Positions 35,147-44,212 are shown, numbered from the stretch's first letter. The stretch: 64,000 nucleotides of DNA from Shimia sp. R9_2 (GCF_017743735.1 NZ_JAGHRO010000001.1:806001-870000), one strand, 5' to 3'. The notes: a model not told the origin generated them from the sequence alone. Program-made: numbers and translations.

Positions 35147-35626
35147 ATGTCCCGGATCAGCCACATTCAGATTGACGACCGCAACCTGCCGCCGCCCACG
35201 CCGGAGATTGATCAGGAGCGCAAAGTCGCGATTTTTGACCTGCTGGAGGACAACAGCTTTGAGCTGCCCAAGCGGGAAGACCGTGTGGTGCCTGACGGGC
35301 CGTTCTCCGTCGATCTGGCCATTCGCGAAAAGCGGCTGGTGTTTGATGTGGCGACCGAAGGTGGGGACAAGGCGGCGGAGTTTCACCTGAGCCTGAGCCC
35401 GTTTCGTCAGGTTGTGAAAGATTACTGGGCGATCTGTGAGAGCTATTTTGACGCGGTGAAGACCCTGCCGCCGAGCCAGATCGAGACCATTGATATGGCG
35501 CGGCGCGGCATTCACAACGAAGGCGCACGTGTGCTGCAGGAGCGGCTTGAGGGGAAGGCCGAGGTGGACACGGACACCGCGCGACGGCTTTTCACCCTGA
35601 TCTGCGTTCTGCATTTCGGAGGCTGA
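35147..35626 (+). CDS. UPF0262 family protein
   Basis: A 159-residue conserved alphaproteobacterial protein of unknown function. The opening MSRISHIQIDDRNLPPPTPE and the phrases FHLSLSPFRQVVKDYWAICE and IETIDMARRGIHNEGARVLQ match UPF0262. It is soluble. It lies between hisD and the phosphatase/infA cluster, as usual in Rhodobacterales. ATG 35147 was chosen because it is preceded by AGAAGAGG and gives the standard N-terminus. Five bases separate it from the phosphatase gene. Confidence 0.93.
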   Translation: MSRISHIQIDDRNLPPPTPEIDQERKVAIFDLLEDNSFELPKREDRVVPDGPFSVDLAIREKRLVFDVATEGGDKAAEFHLSLSPFRQVVKDYWAICESYFDAVKTLPPSQIETIDMARRGIHNEGARVLQERLEGKAEVDTDTARRLFTLICVLHFGG

Positions 35627-35631
35627 GGCAA

Positions 35632-36117
35632 GTGGCAAAGACGGACCAGAAACAGCCTTTGCCACAGTCGGTTCTGTTTTGCTGTGATCAGAATGCGGTG
35701 CGCTCTCCGATGGCGGAGGGCATCATGAAAAAGCTCTACGGTATGGATGTTTACGTGCAATCCGCCGGGATTCGCAGCGATCTGGACATCGACGGCTTTG
35801 CGATTGCCGTATGTGATGAGATCGGCGTGGAGCTTGCCCGCCACCGCACCCGCAGTTTTGCAGAAATGGAGAAGCTTGGCGATGACCTCTCTAGCTTTGA
35901 CATGGTGGTGGCCCTGACGCCCGCGAGCCGGGCTGAGGCGGAAAAGCTCACCCGTTTTGATCATCTTGATCTTGAGTTCTGGCCGGTGTCAGACCCAAGC
36001 GGTGCGACCACCGGCGATGCACGTGAGGCCAAGCTCGCAGCCTACCGGATGGCGCGTGATGAGATCGTGGCCTATCTGCAAAAGCGCTGGGGTGCGTCGG
36101 TTTCCACAGCGTCATAA
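35632..36117 (+). CDS. Low-molecular-weight phosphatase family protein
   Basis: A 161-residue protein with the LMW protein-tyrosine phosphatase/arsenate reductase P-loop near the N-terminus: VLFCCDQNAVRSPMAEG, where the catalytic pattern C-x5-R-S is intact (nucleophile Cys about residue 18). The C-terminal acid loop is FWPVSDPSG, with DPS in the usual place of DPxG. It may dephosphorylate phosphotyrosine, or reduce arsenate; the sequence does not decide. It starts with GTG, five bases after UPF0262, so the two are likely one transcript. Confidence 0.88.
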   Translation: MAKTDQKQPLPQSVLFCCDQNAVRSPMAEGIMKKLYGMDVYVQSAGIRSDLDIDGFAIAVCDEIGVELARHRTRSFAEMEKLGDDLSSFDMVVALTPASRAEAEKLTRFDHLDLEFWPVSDPSGATTGDAREAKLAAYRMARDEIVAYLQKRWGASVSTAS

Positions 36118-36161
36118 GGCATTCGGAGGGTCACTTTTGCGCAATTGGCGGGAGTTTGCCC

Positions 36162-36190
36162 TTGAAAAGCAGCACATTTGGGATCATTTA
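36162..36190 (+). promoter_or_regulatory. Possible sigma-70-type promoter of infA
   Basis: TTGAAA (36162-36167) and CATTTA (36185-36190) are spaced by 17 bases, 43 bases before the infA start codon. The boxes are a fair match to the housekeeping consensus. The 115-base gap here suggests infA has a promoter of its own. Confidence 0.35.
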
Positions 36191-36232
36191 GGGGCAGCCC
36201 GCAGCAGGCGGGTGTAATGTGAAGGAGAAACC

Positions 36233-36451
36233 ATGGCCAAGGAAGAACTGCTCGAATTTCCCGGTGTCGTGAAGGAACTCCTGCCCAATGCGACGTTTCG
36301 GGTCGAGCTGGAAAACGGCCATGAGATCATCGCACATACGGCAGGCAAGATGCGCAAGAACCGCATCCGTGTTCTGGCTGGCGACAAAGTCCAAGTCGAG
36401 ATGACACCTTATGATCTGACCAAGGGTCGGATCAACTATCGCTTCAAGTAA
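36233..36451 (+). CDS. infA: Translation initiation factor IF-1
   Basis: A 72-residue S1/OB-fold protein beginning [20 protein letters not shown] and ending with the signature [18 protein letters not shown]. It binds the ribosomal A site during initiation. Length is exactly that of the family. A GAAGGAG ribosome site precedes the ATG. It is followed by maf after 33 bases. Confidence 0.98.
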   Translation: MAKEELLEFPGVVKELLPNATFRVELENGHEIIAHTAGKMRKNRIRVLAGDKVQVEMTPYDLTKGRINYRFK

Positions 36452-36484
36452 GCCTTTGCGCGGACAGACAAAACGAGGTCTGAG

Positions 36485-37060
36485 ATGAAGTTGATCTTGG
36501 GCTCCGGCAGTCCGCGCCGCCGGGAATTGCTGGCACAGATTGGGGTTGTGGCGGATGACATCCGCCCGCCCGATATTGATGAGACCCCCCTCAAAAATGA
36601 GCTGCCCCGCCCCTATTGCGCGCGTATTGCGCGGCAGAAGGCGGAGGCTGTGCAGGCCGCGCCTGAGGATATCGTGCTGTGTGCCGATACCACCGTGGCA
36701 TTGGGGCGCCGTATCATGGGCAAACCTGCAGATGCCGGAGAGGCGGCAGAGTTTCTCATGGCGCTGTCCGGGCGTCGCCACTGGGTGATCACGGCAGTTG
36801 CGGTGCGCCGAGGCGACCAGCTCTGGACCCGCGAGGTGGAGAGCGCTGTGAAGATGAAACGGCTGTCCAACGCGGAGCTCAATGCCTATCTCGCCACCGG
36901 CGATTGGGAGGGCAAGGCGGGGGGCTACGCCATTCAGGGGCCGGCCGGGGCCTTCGTTCCGTGGATTTCCGGATCATTCACTGGCATTGTGGGGCTGCCC
37001 GTTGCGGAGACAGCCGGGCTTTTGCAGGCCGCCGGATATCCGCTTTACCAAAACACATAA
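36485..37060 (+). CDS. maf: Maf family nucleotide pyrophosphatase
   Basis: A 191-residue protein with the Maf signature [19 protein letters not shown] at the N-terminus, followed by [20 protein letters not shown] and [20 protein letters not shown]. Maf proteins hydrolyse non-canonical or methylated nucleoside triphosphates to monophosphates; some are linked to septum control. It lies between infA and the RNase gene in the usual Rhodobacterales order, 12 bases from the next gene. Confidence 0.94.
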   Translation: MKLILGSGSPRRRELLAQIGVVADDIRPPDIDETPLKNELPRPYCARIARQKAEAVQAAPEDIVLCADTTVALGRRIMGKPADAGEAAEFLMALSGRRHWVITAVAVRRGDQLWTREVESAVKMKRLSNAELNAYLATGDWEGKAGGYAIQGPAGAFVPWISGSFTGIVGLPVAETAGLLQAAGYPLYQNT

Positions 37061-37072
37061 AAGGATGCGCAG

Positions 37073-38107
37073 ATGAAGGGGCGTCAGATCATTCTCGACC
37101 ACATCAATGGGCGCGAGGCCGCTGCTCTTATGGTGGATGGCCAGCTTGATGACCTGTTGATTGAGGGCGATGCGCCGCGGGTGGGCACGATCTACCGCGC
37201 GGTTGCCGACCGGCCTGTGAAGGGGCAGGGCGGGATGTTCCTGAAGACGCCTGATGGGGCGGCCTTCCTGCGGCAGGTGAAGGGGCTTGCGCCAGGGGAT
37301 CAGATGCTGGTGCAGGTCACCGGCATTGCCGAGCCTGGCAAAGCCATTCCGGTGACGCAGAAAATCCTGTTCAAAAGCCGCTATGTGATTGTCACCCCCG
37401 GAGCGCCAGGCGTGAATGTGAGCCGCTCGATCCGTGATGATGACGCGCGCGATGCGCTTTTGGCGATTGCCCATGCGGAGGCCGGTGGCCTGCCTGAGGA
37501 GGCGCGCATTGGCCTGATTCTGCGCTCCGCCTGTGAAGACGCGGCGGAAGAGGACATTGCGGAAGACATCCGCGCGATGCTGGATCTTTGTGAAGCGGTT
37601 CTGGCGGATGCGGAAGGTGCGGCGGAGATGCTGAGCGAAGGCGACGGCCCGCATGTCTCGGCCTGGCGCGATTGGTCAGAACCTGCGGAGGTGGTGACCG
37701 AGGCGGGCAGTTTTGACAGCCATGGCGTGCTTGATGCGCTGGAGATGGCGGAGGGCGCCGAGGTGGCGCTGGGCGGTGGGGCCTACATGTATGTGGAGCC
37801 GACCCGCGCGCTGGTGGCGGTGGATGTGAACACCGGCCGCGACACCTCCCCGGCTGCGGGCACCAAAGCCAATTTTGCGGTTGCCAAAGCCCTGCCGCGG
37901 GCGCTGCGTGTGCGCGGCCTTGGCGGGCAGATTGTGCTGGATCTGGCCCCGATGCCCAAGAAGGACCGCCGTGGGTTTGAGAGCGCGCTGCGCGCCGCCT
38001 TCAAGCGTGATCAGATCGAGACCACGCTGGTGGGCTGGACCCCGCTTGGCCACTATGAGCTGCAGCGCAAAAACGCCCGCGCGCCGCTGTCGGAGGTGCT
38101 GAAATGA
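37073..38107 (+). CDS. Ribonuclease E/G family protein (short form)
   Basis: A 344-residue endoribonuclease related to RNase G/E, shorter than E. coli RNase G (489). The N-terminal S1-like part begins MKGRQIILDHINGREAAALM. The catalytic centre is seen as VAVDVNTGRD and GGQIVLDLAPMPKKDR, with the two metal-binding aspartates of the DNase-I-like domain. The zinc-link cysteine region of RNase E is missing; the ending LSEVLK overlaps yacG by 4 bases. This short form is typical of the infA-maf-yacG cluster in Alphaproteobacteria and is probably an accessory RNA-processing enzyme. Confidence 0.9.
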   Translation: MKGRQIILDHINGREAAALMVDGQLDDLLIEGDAPRVGTIYRAVADRPVKGQGGMFLKTPDGAAFLRQVKGLAPGDQMLVQVTGIAEPGKAIPVTQKILFKSRYVIVTPGAPGVNVSRSIRDDDARDALLAIAHAEAGGLPEEARIGLILRSACEDAAEEDIAEDIRAMLDLCEAVLADAEGAAEMLSEGDGPHVSAWRDWSEPAEVVTEAGSFDSHGVLDALEMAEGAEVALGGGAYMYVEPTRALVAVDVNTGRDTSPAAGTKANFAVAKALPRALRVRGLGGQIVLDLAPMPKKDRRGFESALRAAFKRDQIETTLVGWTPLGHYELQRKNARAPLSEVLK

Positions 38108-38286
38108 GCTGTCCGATCTGTAAGAAAGAGACCGTGGCGGACTACCGCCCGTTCTGCTCCAAGCGTTGCGCCGATATCGACCTGAACAAGTGGTTTTCAG
38201 GCGATTATGCGGTGCCGTCTCAGGATCCTGAAGAGGCGATTGAGGCGTTGGAAGAGATCGAAAAACAGTCTTCGCGATTGCATTAA
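38104..38286 (+). CDS. yacG: DNA gyrase inhibitor YacG
   Basis: A 60-residue zinc-binding protein. Four cysteines form the zinc site: CPICKKET at the N-terminus, and CSKRCADIDLNKWF, the family signature. YacG binds gyrase B and blocks DNA binding. The tail is acidic. It overlaps the RNase gene by 4 bases and ends 79 bases before tRNA-Phe. Confidence 0.95.
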   Translation: MSCPICKKETVADYRPFCSKRCADIDLNKWFSGDYAVPSQDPEEAIEALEEIEKQSSRLH

Positions 38287-38365
38287 ATTTTTTTGTCATT
38301 TCCCTCTGGACAGCCCCGCGCGGCTGACATAGAAGCACCCCACCCAAGGTCAACAGCCTTCCCGT

Positions 38366-38440
38366 GCCCGGGTAGCTCAGGGGTAGAGCAGTGGATTGAA
38401 AATCCTCGTGTCGGTGGTTCGATTCCGCCCCCGGGCACCA
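38366..38440 (+). tRNA. tRNA-Phe (anticodon GAA)
   Basis: The gene runs from GCCCGGGTAGCTCAGGGGTA to the encoded CCA. The acceptor stem GCCCGGG/CCCGGGC pairs perfectly, the anticodon stem GGATT/AATCC encloses a GAA anticodon loop, and the T-arm contains GGTTCGATTCC. The 3' part is repeated at the right end of the island (56251-56301), so this is the integration target and is left intact. Confidence 0.97.
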
Positions 38441-38442
38441 TT
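38392..38442 (+). repeat. Left attachment-like site (attL) in tRNA-Phe
   Basis: These 51 bases, from the anticodon arm through the encoded CCA plus TT, are identical and in the same direction at 56251-56301. This is the classic footprint of a tyrosine-integrase element inserted at a tRNA 3' end, with this copy restoring the full tRNA. Confidence 0.92.
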
Positions 38443-38603
38443 ATCAAGCAAGTCAACAGATAATCCCAAAGGCAACCGAATGTTCGCGCCGCCGCATTTT
38501 GTAACTGTGAGCAATGTGATCGTTTTGTGTGTTGAAGACTGCGGTCGACCCCTTCACGTTCCCGCGGCGTAAGCCCCCAAATCAGGAAACATGTGAAGTC
38601 GTG

Positions 38604-39899
38604 ATGTCGCCAACAACTTTCCCTCTCAAGTTTACGAACATACCACCGGGTTTCACGTCGGATAGTCTGGTCAGTGTACCGTACACACTTGCAAAATACA
38701 GTGCAGCAAATGGGCGAAAGTCTCAACCTGTGCTGGCCGGAAGGAACGTTTTTGCTCCATCAATCAATCTAAACGAGTACAACTGCACTGCCGTGGTCGA
38801 TTGGCTCGAAGTTGCGATGGAAACGCCTGCGAACCACCAAGCTGTCAATATCCATAGGTACTTGAACAATGAGCTGAGAGACCTTGGGTCGCCTTCCACG
38901 GTGCATGTATCGGGTCCTGAACGAGAAGCTGGATACAAAGGCCGTCTATTTCTGGTTCGGATTCAGCAGCCGCGCTTGCGCTCAGCCCTTATGTTGTTTG
39001 ACAGGGCAGCAAAGTACTACAACGTCGACGTACCGCACGTAGGATTTCTGAAAGTCAGAGGAATCGAGGTATCCATTGATTTCAAAGCAAGGACTAATCA
39101 GGACCTGTCTTCTGACGAGCGCAATCTCAAGCGGTGGCAGATCCAAGACCTACTCTGGAGACACTTGCGCGTTGAGCCCCGCTTCACTGAACGAGAGAAC
39201 TGTTCACCCAGGTTTGTTCAGATTAGACAGTCGCCGAGCGGACTGAAACGAGCTGGTGCATCGTTTGTCGTTAGGCAGACGTCCCCCAAACCGGGGTCAG
39301 CGATTTCATTGGCCGGTCTCGATGCACATAGTTCTTCGTCTTTGATGCTTGCAGCGTATCATCAACCTCATCTCGACATGACCTACTATGTTGGCTCCAA
39401 CCAGGAAAGCGTTTTGCTGAGGATTATGGACAAATGCTCAGACAGAAGGGATCCAAGCAGGGGTACGAGGGTTGCGTTGCCGGAAGAAGATTGGCGCGCA
39501 AGGATTGAGGTCAGTCTTCTAGCGGAGGACAAAACAACGGGTGTTCCGGCCGCACTTGGCGTAGATACGCTCAGAGATCTGATCGGATTCAGGTTCCGAG
39601 ACATTCGAAAGCCGATGTTTGAGTTCTTTGTCCCTACATTTGATGGAGATGGAACTGCTGCGATTCCAGGATTGGGAACCAAAGTATCGGAGTATGAAGC
39701 GTTCCGACGCGGGGGTGTCTACGGCCTCGATCGCTTGCTCAGATCGCTGCACGTTACTGCGACACAAACGGATCTTCTCGCTGATGGACATTTGCACGCT
39801 CACCCGTTGGGCAAGAAGGGTAAACTTGTCTCCTACGTTGACTTGAACAGCAAACTGGATCGGGCCTTGAAGGCACTTGAGAAGCGCTGGGCTTTATAG
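38604..39899 (+). CDS. Putative replication initiation/relaxase protein (Rep_trans/MobT-like)
   Basis: A 431-residue soluble protein directly inside the left att site. Phrases in the middle and C-terminal half suggest the Rep_trans fold used by filamentous-phage RstA and the MobT relaxases of integrative elements: VVDWLEVAME (their usual DWL entry), then TYYVGSNQESVLLRIMDKCS, and WRARIEVSLL. Several tyrosines are available as nucleophiles, but I cannot assign the catalytic one. I chose ATG 38604; the frame is open to a GTG at 38529. If correct, the island can be replicated or mobilised after excision. The assignment is an inference from a few motifs and could be wrong. Confidence 0.5.
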   Translation: MSPTTFPLKFTNIPPGFTSDSLVSVPYTLAKYSAANGRKSQPVLAGRNVFAPSINLNEYNCTAVVDWLEVAMETPANHQAVNIHRYLNNELRDLGSPSTVHVSGPEREAGYKGRLFLVRIQQPRLRSALMLFDRAAKYYNVDVPHVGFLKVRGIEVSIDFKARTNQDLSSDERNLKRWQIQDLLWRHLRVEPRFTERENCSPRFVQIRQSPSGLKRAGASFVVRQTSPKPGSAISLAGLDAHSSSSLMLAAYHQPHLDMTYYVGSNQESVLLRIMDKCSDRRDPSRGTRVALPEEDWRARIEVSLLAEDKTTGVPAALGVDTLRDLIGFRFRDIRKPMFEFFVPTFDGDGTAAIPGLGTKVSEYEAFRRGGVYGLDRLLRSLHVTATQTDLLADGHLHAHPLGKKGKLVSYVDLNSKLDRALKALEKRWAL

Positions 39900-40408
39900 C
39901 GGAAGGTGAGCGCCGCGGGGGCTGAGGTCACACTGGTTTTCGCAACATTTACTGACGGAATATCCTTACAGAGGGATCGTCTCAAATCCGGTGGAGTGCA
40001 GGTATCCAGCTATACCAGCCTGGCCGATGCGCATAAGGATAGCTATCACAATAGATTGCGTTGCTGCTCAACCCTAATAACTTCAGTATATACATAGATC
40101 TCACTACAAATCAGAACACAGAGATAGACGGAAAAGAGAGTGCAGAAAAACCCACTCACCTTACCACTCTTGCAAGCTTACTCCGTCAGTACACTGCTGT
40201 GATTGATAAACGAAGTGAAAGCGGGCCGGTTAGATGGGATCATTGGAGGCCGCATATCTCTTATTCTCAAGCTCTTGTTTTCCGTCAGTCTGCATTTGCT
40301 TTCTTTGAAACTTGGTCGGTCAATTGAGAGATTTCCATCGGCAGAACGCGGAGCCTTCGGGATTTGAGAAGTTGGAGAATCCATACGCTGTGCATCGGTT
40401 GGAAAAGA
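39900..40408. other. Intergenic stretch in the island, no supported gene
   Basis: 509 bases between the Rep-like gene and the XRE regulator. Short overlapping frames (63 and 88 residues, plus strand) are not backed by ribosome sites or familiar sequence. The base composition is A/T-rich compared with the flanks, as expected of acquired or decaying DNA. Confidence 0.4.
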
Positions 40409-40816
40409 TCAGTTGAGTTTACTCTCGGAGCATTCTCTTACCACTGCCAACAAGTTTTCCAGATATCTCCACAGCGGACCAATGGCGTCGACAATGCCGC
40501 TTGCCTCGGTCGTTCGGAGAAGGCTAAGCAGCCTCATTTCAGTGTCGCTCAGTGGTAATCCGAGAACATCCACCAGAACCTCATGAGTTCCGGGGTGGTA
40601 TTCCTCGATCGCAGTCATGAGGAAAGTCTGCGCGTTGATCTGCAGGGTTTCTGACAGAGCCGGGATACGACCTAACGGGACTCTTGTGATCCCCTGTTTC
40701 ATCATGCTGATGACATTGGCGTTATTCATACCGATCCGGTCAGAGATTTCCTTTTGTGTCATGTCCGACGCGTCAATGGCTTGGGCAAGCATCGTAGCGG
40801 TTGGGCTGGCGGTCAT
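40409..40816 (-). CDS. XRE family helix-turn-helix regulator
   Basis: A 135-residue protein. The N-terminal helix-turn-helix is DMTQKEISDRIGMNNANVIS followed by MMKQGITRVPLGRIPALSET, a lambda-repressor-like fold (about residues 8-65). The C-terminal half is helical with no family I recognise (LGLPLSDTEMRLLSLLRTTE). Such proteins often control excision or transfer genes of islands. It is separated from the next minus-strand gene by 126 bases. Confidence 0.8.
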   Translation of the reverse strand: MTASPTATMLAQAIDASDMTQKEISDRIGMNNANVISMMKQGITRVPLGRIPALSETLQINAQTFLMTAIEEYHPGTHEVLVDVLGLPLSDTEMRLLSLLRTTEASGIVDAIGPLWRYLENLLAVVRECSESKLN

Positions 40817-40942
40817 TTTCTATCACCTTGTGATGTTGTTTCGATGCAATGTGATAGTGCGTTCAGTCACGTCCTTGCCTGAGGTACGTGATAGGACAGA
40901 CCTTGCTTGGTGGGCGTCTCCGTAGGCACGTTCTGCGCGCGC

Positions 40943-41314
40943 TCAGAGCTCTCTGGTGTGATCCGCTGCTTCGGGTGCGGGTTTGTCTTTGCGAAGCTTT
41001 CTGGCTCTCCTCTGCGTGCGTATGGGCGCTCCTTCGCGCCATGCTGCGGTCATTGCATTGACCTCGTCAGAAACCCACAACCGCGCCTGTCTGCGGCTCA
41101 GTTTGTAACGTTTCAGCAATGCTTCGTAGACCGTCAGTGTGTGACGGATGTGATTGGTGACAACGATCCCTGTTGCTTTCGGAAGGGGAGCGTTCTCCCA
41201 TTCCCTTGCCGTAAGTTTCTGGACGAGAAACGGGATCTGATCTTCTGGGCAGCGGGGATATTCGACCGCTAAGTATGCTCGGGCGGTTTCTTCGTCGTAG
41301 GACTGTTTGGTCAT
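40943..41314 (-). CDS. DUF2293-like small protein
   Basis: A 123-residue basic protein. The phrase VTNHIRHTLTVYEALLKRYK, then SRRQARLWVSDEVNAMTAAW, resembles the DUF2293 pattern (HIRH...Y..LL.....R..AR..V...V...W). It has a lysine/arginine-rich tail (RTQRRARKLRKDK) that could bind nucleic acid. The function is unknown. I chose ATG 41314; the frame is open to 41404, but the extra N-terminus (MSAHQLYPPTLAC) looks unrelated. Confidence 0.6.
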   Translation of the reverse strand: MTKQSYDEETARAYLAVEYPRCPEDQIPFLVQKLTAREWENAPLPKATGIVVTNHIRHTLTVYEALLKRYKLSRRQARLWVSDEVNAMTAAWREGAPIRTQRRARKLRKDKPAPEAADHTREL

Positions 41315-41992
41315 GGCTGATTGTCTTGTGCAAATTGCCCAGCTCCGCCCGATATGGAGTCTCAGGCAAGCCAGCGTGGGGGGGTAGAGTTGATGCGCAG
41401 ACATAGTCGGGCACGCTCAGTCCTGTTGCTAGGAAGCGCCTCTATAAGGATTGGGGGCCGGCCAGGCGAATAGGGCAGGGAATGCCTCATATATGCAGAT
41501 ATGGCTGGCTAGGACTTCCTGTCAGAGGGCGTGGCAAGTCATCATTAGAGTGGCGAGCTAGCCTTTCCCTGGTGGGGAGAGCGGCCGGGTTTGGGGCAGT
41601 TGCGCGACCTGCGACTTGTTGATCGCTTTTGAAGACACTTCGGGTGCGCTTCTGGGGAAAGACGCACATTGACCAGTTTGGAACGATGTTGCGTGATGCA
41701 GCTATAGGAGCCAAGCGAAGAGACCGGACTGTGCAAAGTTCAAGCGATTATCGAAAGCGGACCTACAAACTGATCGCGGCGAGCGGTAGCTCAGAGCCCA
41801 TATTGACTTATTCTGCAGCCTGCACGAAAGGAAGCGCTGCGCAGTCAAGCGGACATGATCCGTATCTCGCTAAATCTTCAAGCTTGCAGGTGTCTGTGAC
41901 CATACGAGCCCCAATAAACTCGATCTCAAGCGCTTTCACCACGATTGTGTTTTCAGGGGTACCCCAACGACTTCGCTGCGCGAAGGTTCAAC
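41315..41992. other. Intergenic stretch in the island, probable gene debris
   Basis: 678 bases without a credible gene. A plus-strand frame at 41629-42015 (128 residues) has no ribosome site, no family likeness and runs into the phosphoesterase gene antisense. On the minus strand, directly after the phosphoesterase stop, about 60 codons are open and end at TAA near 41814, but there is no start codon with a ribosome site. I read it as decayed DNA. Confidence 0.4.
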
Positions 41993-42820
41993 TCACTCTG
42001 CAGCGACAGGTTTAGACCAGTCTTCCCATTCTGCGCCGGTTGCGAACAGCGGACCGTCCCAGTTAAACGGGATCTGGTGAATGATCGTCTCTCGGCCTTG
42101 GATCAGAAGAACATGATATGCTGGTTCCATCGGACCACCTTCCAACAATTTGGGCTCTTTCATATCCGGGTAGGATTGATTGCAAGTGGACGGTACGCTT
42201 GAGAATGGAATGCCGCAATAGGTTCCATGGATCGGGGCATGCACATGGCCGAAGTGAATATAGTCGATTTTGGCTTTATGAGCTTCAAGCAAAGCTTTGA
42301 ATCTTGGTCGATCTTCTTTAACCAGCGCAATTTGATCTTCCGCAGGAAGCATGATCTCCATCGGGTTGTGATGAAGGAAAATACGCGCGTGCTCCGCTTT
42401 TTCGAGTTCAGCTTGCAACCAAGCGCACCGATCTGCATCGAAGTGGCCCGCATGGGTCAGCGGCTGGGTGCTGTCGAGATAAATAAAACTGTTGTCTCCG
42501 ATCACTTCTGAATGATTCACAAAACCAAGCGCATCGGTTTCCTGCTCTGGGAAAACGGAAAGGAAAGTCTCGCGGTTATCATGATTTCCTACCAATAGTC
42601 GGACGGGAATGGTTTGTTCGGCCAACACATCACGCAAGGCTTCGTAGGCCTCGCGCTCGGCCCAATGGGTCAGATCGCCGGAGATGACGATGCGCGCCGC
42701 GTCCGAATGATTTTCGTTCACATCATCCAGTGCTTTGGCCAGCCGTTTGTGCGGATTTAGACCGCCCATACGTTCGCCGGGAATGGTGAAATGGATGTCG
42801 GAAATATGGATTACTTTCAT
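41993..42820 (-). CDS. Calcineurin-type phosphoesterase (CpdA-like)
   Basis: A 275-residue metallophosphoesterase. The metal-binding motifs are in order: SDIHF, VISGDLTHWAE, VGNHDNRE, FLHHNPMEI and HFGHVHAPIHG, giving the full dinuclear-metal site. There is no signal peptide, so it acts in the cytoplasm. Family members hydrolyse cyclic nucleotides or glycerophosphodiesters. It is the last gene after a carbohydrate-type ABC importer and is preceded by a hairpin, so I infer that it processes the imported phosphodiester. The nature of the substrate is not shown by the sequence. Confidence 0.88.
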   Translation of the reverse strand: MKVIHISDIHFTIPGERMGGLNPHKRLAKALDDVNENHSDAARIVISGDLTHWAEREAYEALRDVLAEQTIPVRLLVGNHDNRETFLSVFPEQETDALGFVNHSEVIGDNSFIYLDSTQPLTHAGHFDADRCAWLQAELEKAEHARIFLHHNPMEIMLPAEDQIALVKEDRPRFKALLEAHKAKIDYIHFGHVHAPIHGTYCGIPFSSVPSTCNQSYPDMKEPKLLEGGPMEPAYHVLLIQGRETIIHQIPFNWDGPLFATGAEWEDWSKPVAAE

Positions 42821-42844
42821 CGGATCGGCCCCTGAAAATAGAAG

Positions 42845-42871
42845 GCGACCGGCAAAAAAGCCGCCGGTCGC
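42845..42871 (-). terminator. Intercistronic hairpin between binding protein and phosphoesterase genes
   Basis: GCGACCGGC pairs perfectly with GCCGGTCGC. On the minus strand the loop, not the tail, is T-rich. It sits 9 bases after the binding-protein stop and 24 bases before the phosphoesterase start. It probably protects the binding-protein mRNA and lowers downstream expression rather than stopping all transcription. Confidence 0.6.
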
Positions 42872-42880
42872 TTATTGAAA

Positions 42881-44128
42881 TTAGCTGTTTGGCAGCAGGT
42901 CGTTGACTTCTTCAACTAGCTCTTCTTGCAGCTCTTTCATGTCGGTTGCGTCGCCTGTCACGATGCGCTCGATGCTGTCGTAAATCACCTGAGTGATCGC
43001 CAGACCGTTGTCACCAGGGTAAGCCAGCCAGTCGCGCAGCAGTGGCAGCTGATCAACTGCAGTCTGTTTGTTTGGGTTTTGCTCGTAGAAATCAGCCAAG
43101 ATGATCTCGTTGGCCGCTTTGTTCGGAGGCATGTAACCGGTTGTTTTCGCAACTTCAGCTGCACCATCACCGGAAGTGATGTACTTCAGGAAAGTCCAAG
43201 CCGCTTCTTGAACCGCTGGGTCTTCAGAGGTGGACGTCAGCATCGCGGCGTTGCCGCCCGCTGGAAGACCTTTTGGTGTTTCTCCCAGACCTGGGAAAGG
43301 GCCTGTTTTTAGTACGAAGTCACCTTGGGACCGTTCAACCGCGCCCAGTGCAGAGGTGGACCAGAACATCATGCCGATTTCACCAGCAGAGAAAGATGAC
43401 AGCGCCGCTTTCCATTCCAGGTTCTGCATTTCACATTTAGTAAAGATCTCTTGCATTTGTTCCAACGCGGTCAGGGCTTCTGGGCTATCCAGAGTGACTT
43501 TGCCGTTTTCGACAATTGCTTTGTCTTGAGACCACATCAGCGCTTGCATGAACCAGTTGCCAGTGATGTTCCAGCCCCAGAAGATTGGATTTTCGACGCC
43601 GTTTGCGTTCATTGTTTCGCAAGCCGCGATCACTTCGTCCCAAGTGGTCGGCATCTTTTCGATACCGGCCGCGTTCAGAACGTTCATGTTGTAGTAGCCA
43701 ACAGGCAGTGAAACGGAAAATGGCAGACCGTGCACGTTGTCACTGAATGTGGACAGGGACAGCATTGCGTCGTGGTAACCGTCTTTTTCAAAGTCAGCTT
43801 CGCCCGCGATGAACGGCTCAAGGGACTTCGCAATGCCTTTTTCAACCAGGATCTGTTGACGGTTCAGGCCTTGCATAGTGACGTCTGGCAGGTTGCCAGA
43901 AACCGCTTCGCGCAGGATGGTGTTTGTGCCGTCCTCATAGGATTCATAAGTCGCACGGAACTTAACGTCGATGTTTGGGTGCGCTTCTTTGAACGCAGGC
44001 ATCATCGCTTCGTAGGTGACGTCGAAAAGGTGGCTGTAAGGGTAGGCAAATTCGATGGTCACTTTGTCGTCTGCCCATGCAGCAGAGGCAGAGAGGATCA
44101 ACGCCATTGCAGTTGTGGTGAATTTCAT
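42881..44128 (-). CDS. Extracellular solute-binding protein (family 1, UgpB-like)
   Basis: A 415-residue periplasmic binding protein with a signal peptide (MKFTTTAMALILSASAAWAD). The mature part starts DKVTIEFAYPYSHLFDVTYE, like UgpB-type proteins that bind sn-glycerol 3-phosphate or sugars. Family landmarks include FSAGEIGMMFWSTSALGAVE and EEAWTFLKYI-like helices near residue 320 (AAWTFLKYITSGDGAAEVAK). Ligand preference is unknown. It follows the second permease gene in the operon ATPase-permease-permease-binding protein-phosphoesterase. Confidence 0.9.
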   Translation of the reverse strand: MKFTTTAMALILSASAAWADDKVTIEFAYPYSHLFDVTYEAMMPAFKEAHPNIDVKFRATYESYEDGTNTILREAVSGNLPDVTMQGLNRQQILVEKGIAKSLEPFIAGEADFEKDGYHDAMLSLSTFSDNVHGLPFSVSLPVGYYNMNVLNAAGIEKMPTTWDEVIAACETMNANGVENPIFWGWNITGNWFMQALMWSQDKAIVENGKVTLDSPEALTALEQMQEIFTKCEMQNLEWKAALSSFSAGEIGMMFWSTSALGAVERSQGDFVLKTGPFPGLGETPKGLPAGGNAAMLTSTSEDPAVQEAAWTFLKYITSGDGAAEVAKTTGYMPPNKAANEIILADFYEQNPNKQTAVDQLPLLRDWLAYPGDNGLAITQVIYDSIERIVTGDATDMKELQEELVEEVNDLLPNS

Positions 44129-44212
44129 GTTCTTTCTCCATAGGTTGACCGCCTTTGGTTTGGCGACTGCGGCGGTCTTCTCAAGTCATCCCTGCTGGGA
44201 TTGCGTTGGTAG

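Noticed and set aside
34979-35665. Long upstream extension of the SDR gene
   Set aside because: It is antisense to the UPF0262 gene; the SDR protein has its natural start and ribosome site at 34978.
40061-40327. 88-residue ORF between Rep-like and XRE genes
   Set aside because: No ribosome site or family; overlapping frames on both strands are equally open.
41629-42015. 128-residue plus-strand ORF in the island
   Set aside because: No ribosome site, no recognisable sequence, and it overlaps the phosphoesterase gene antisense.
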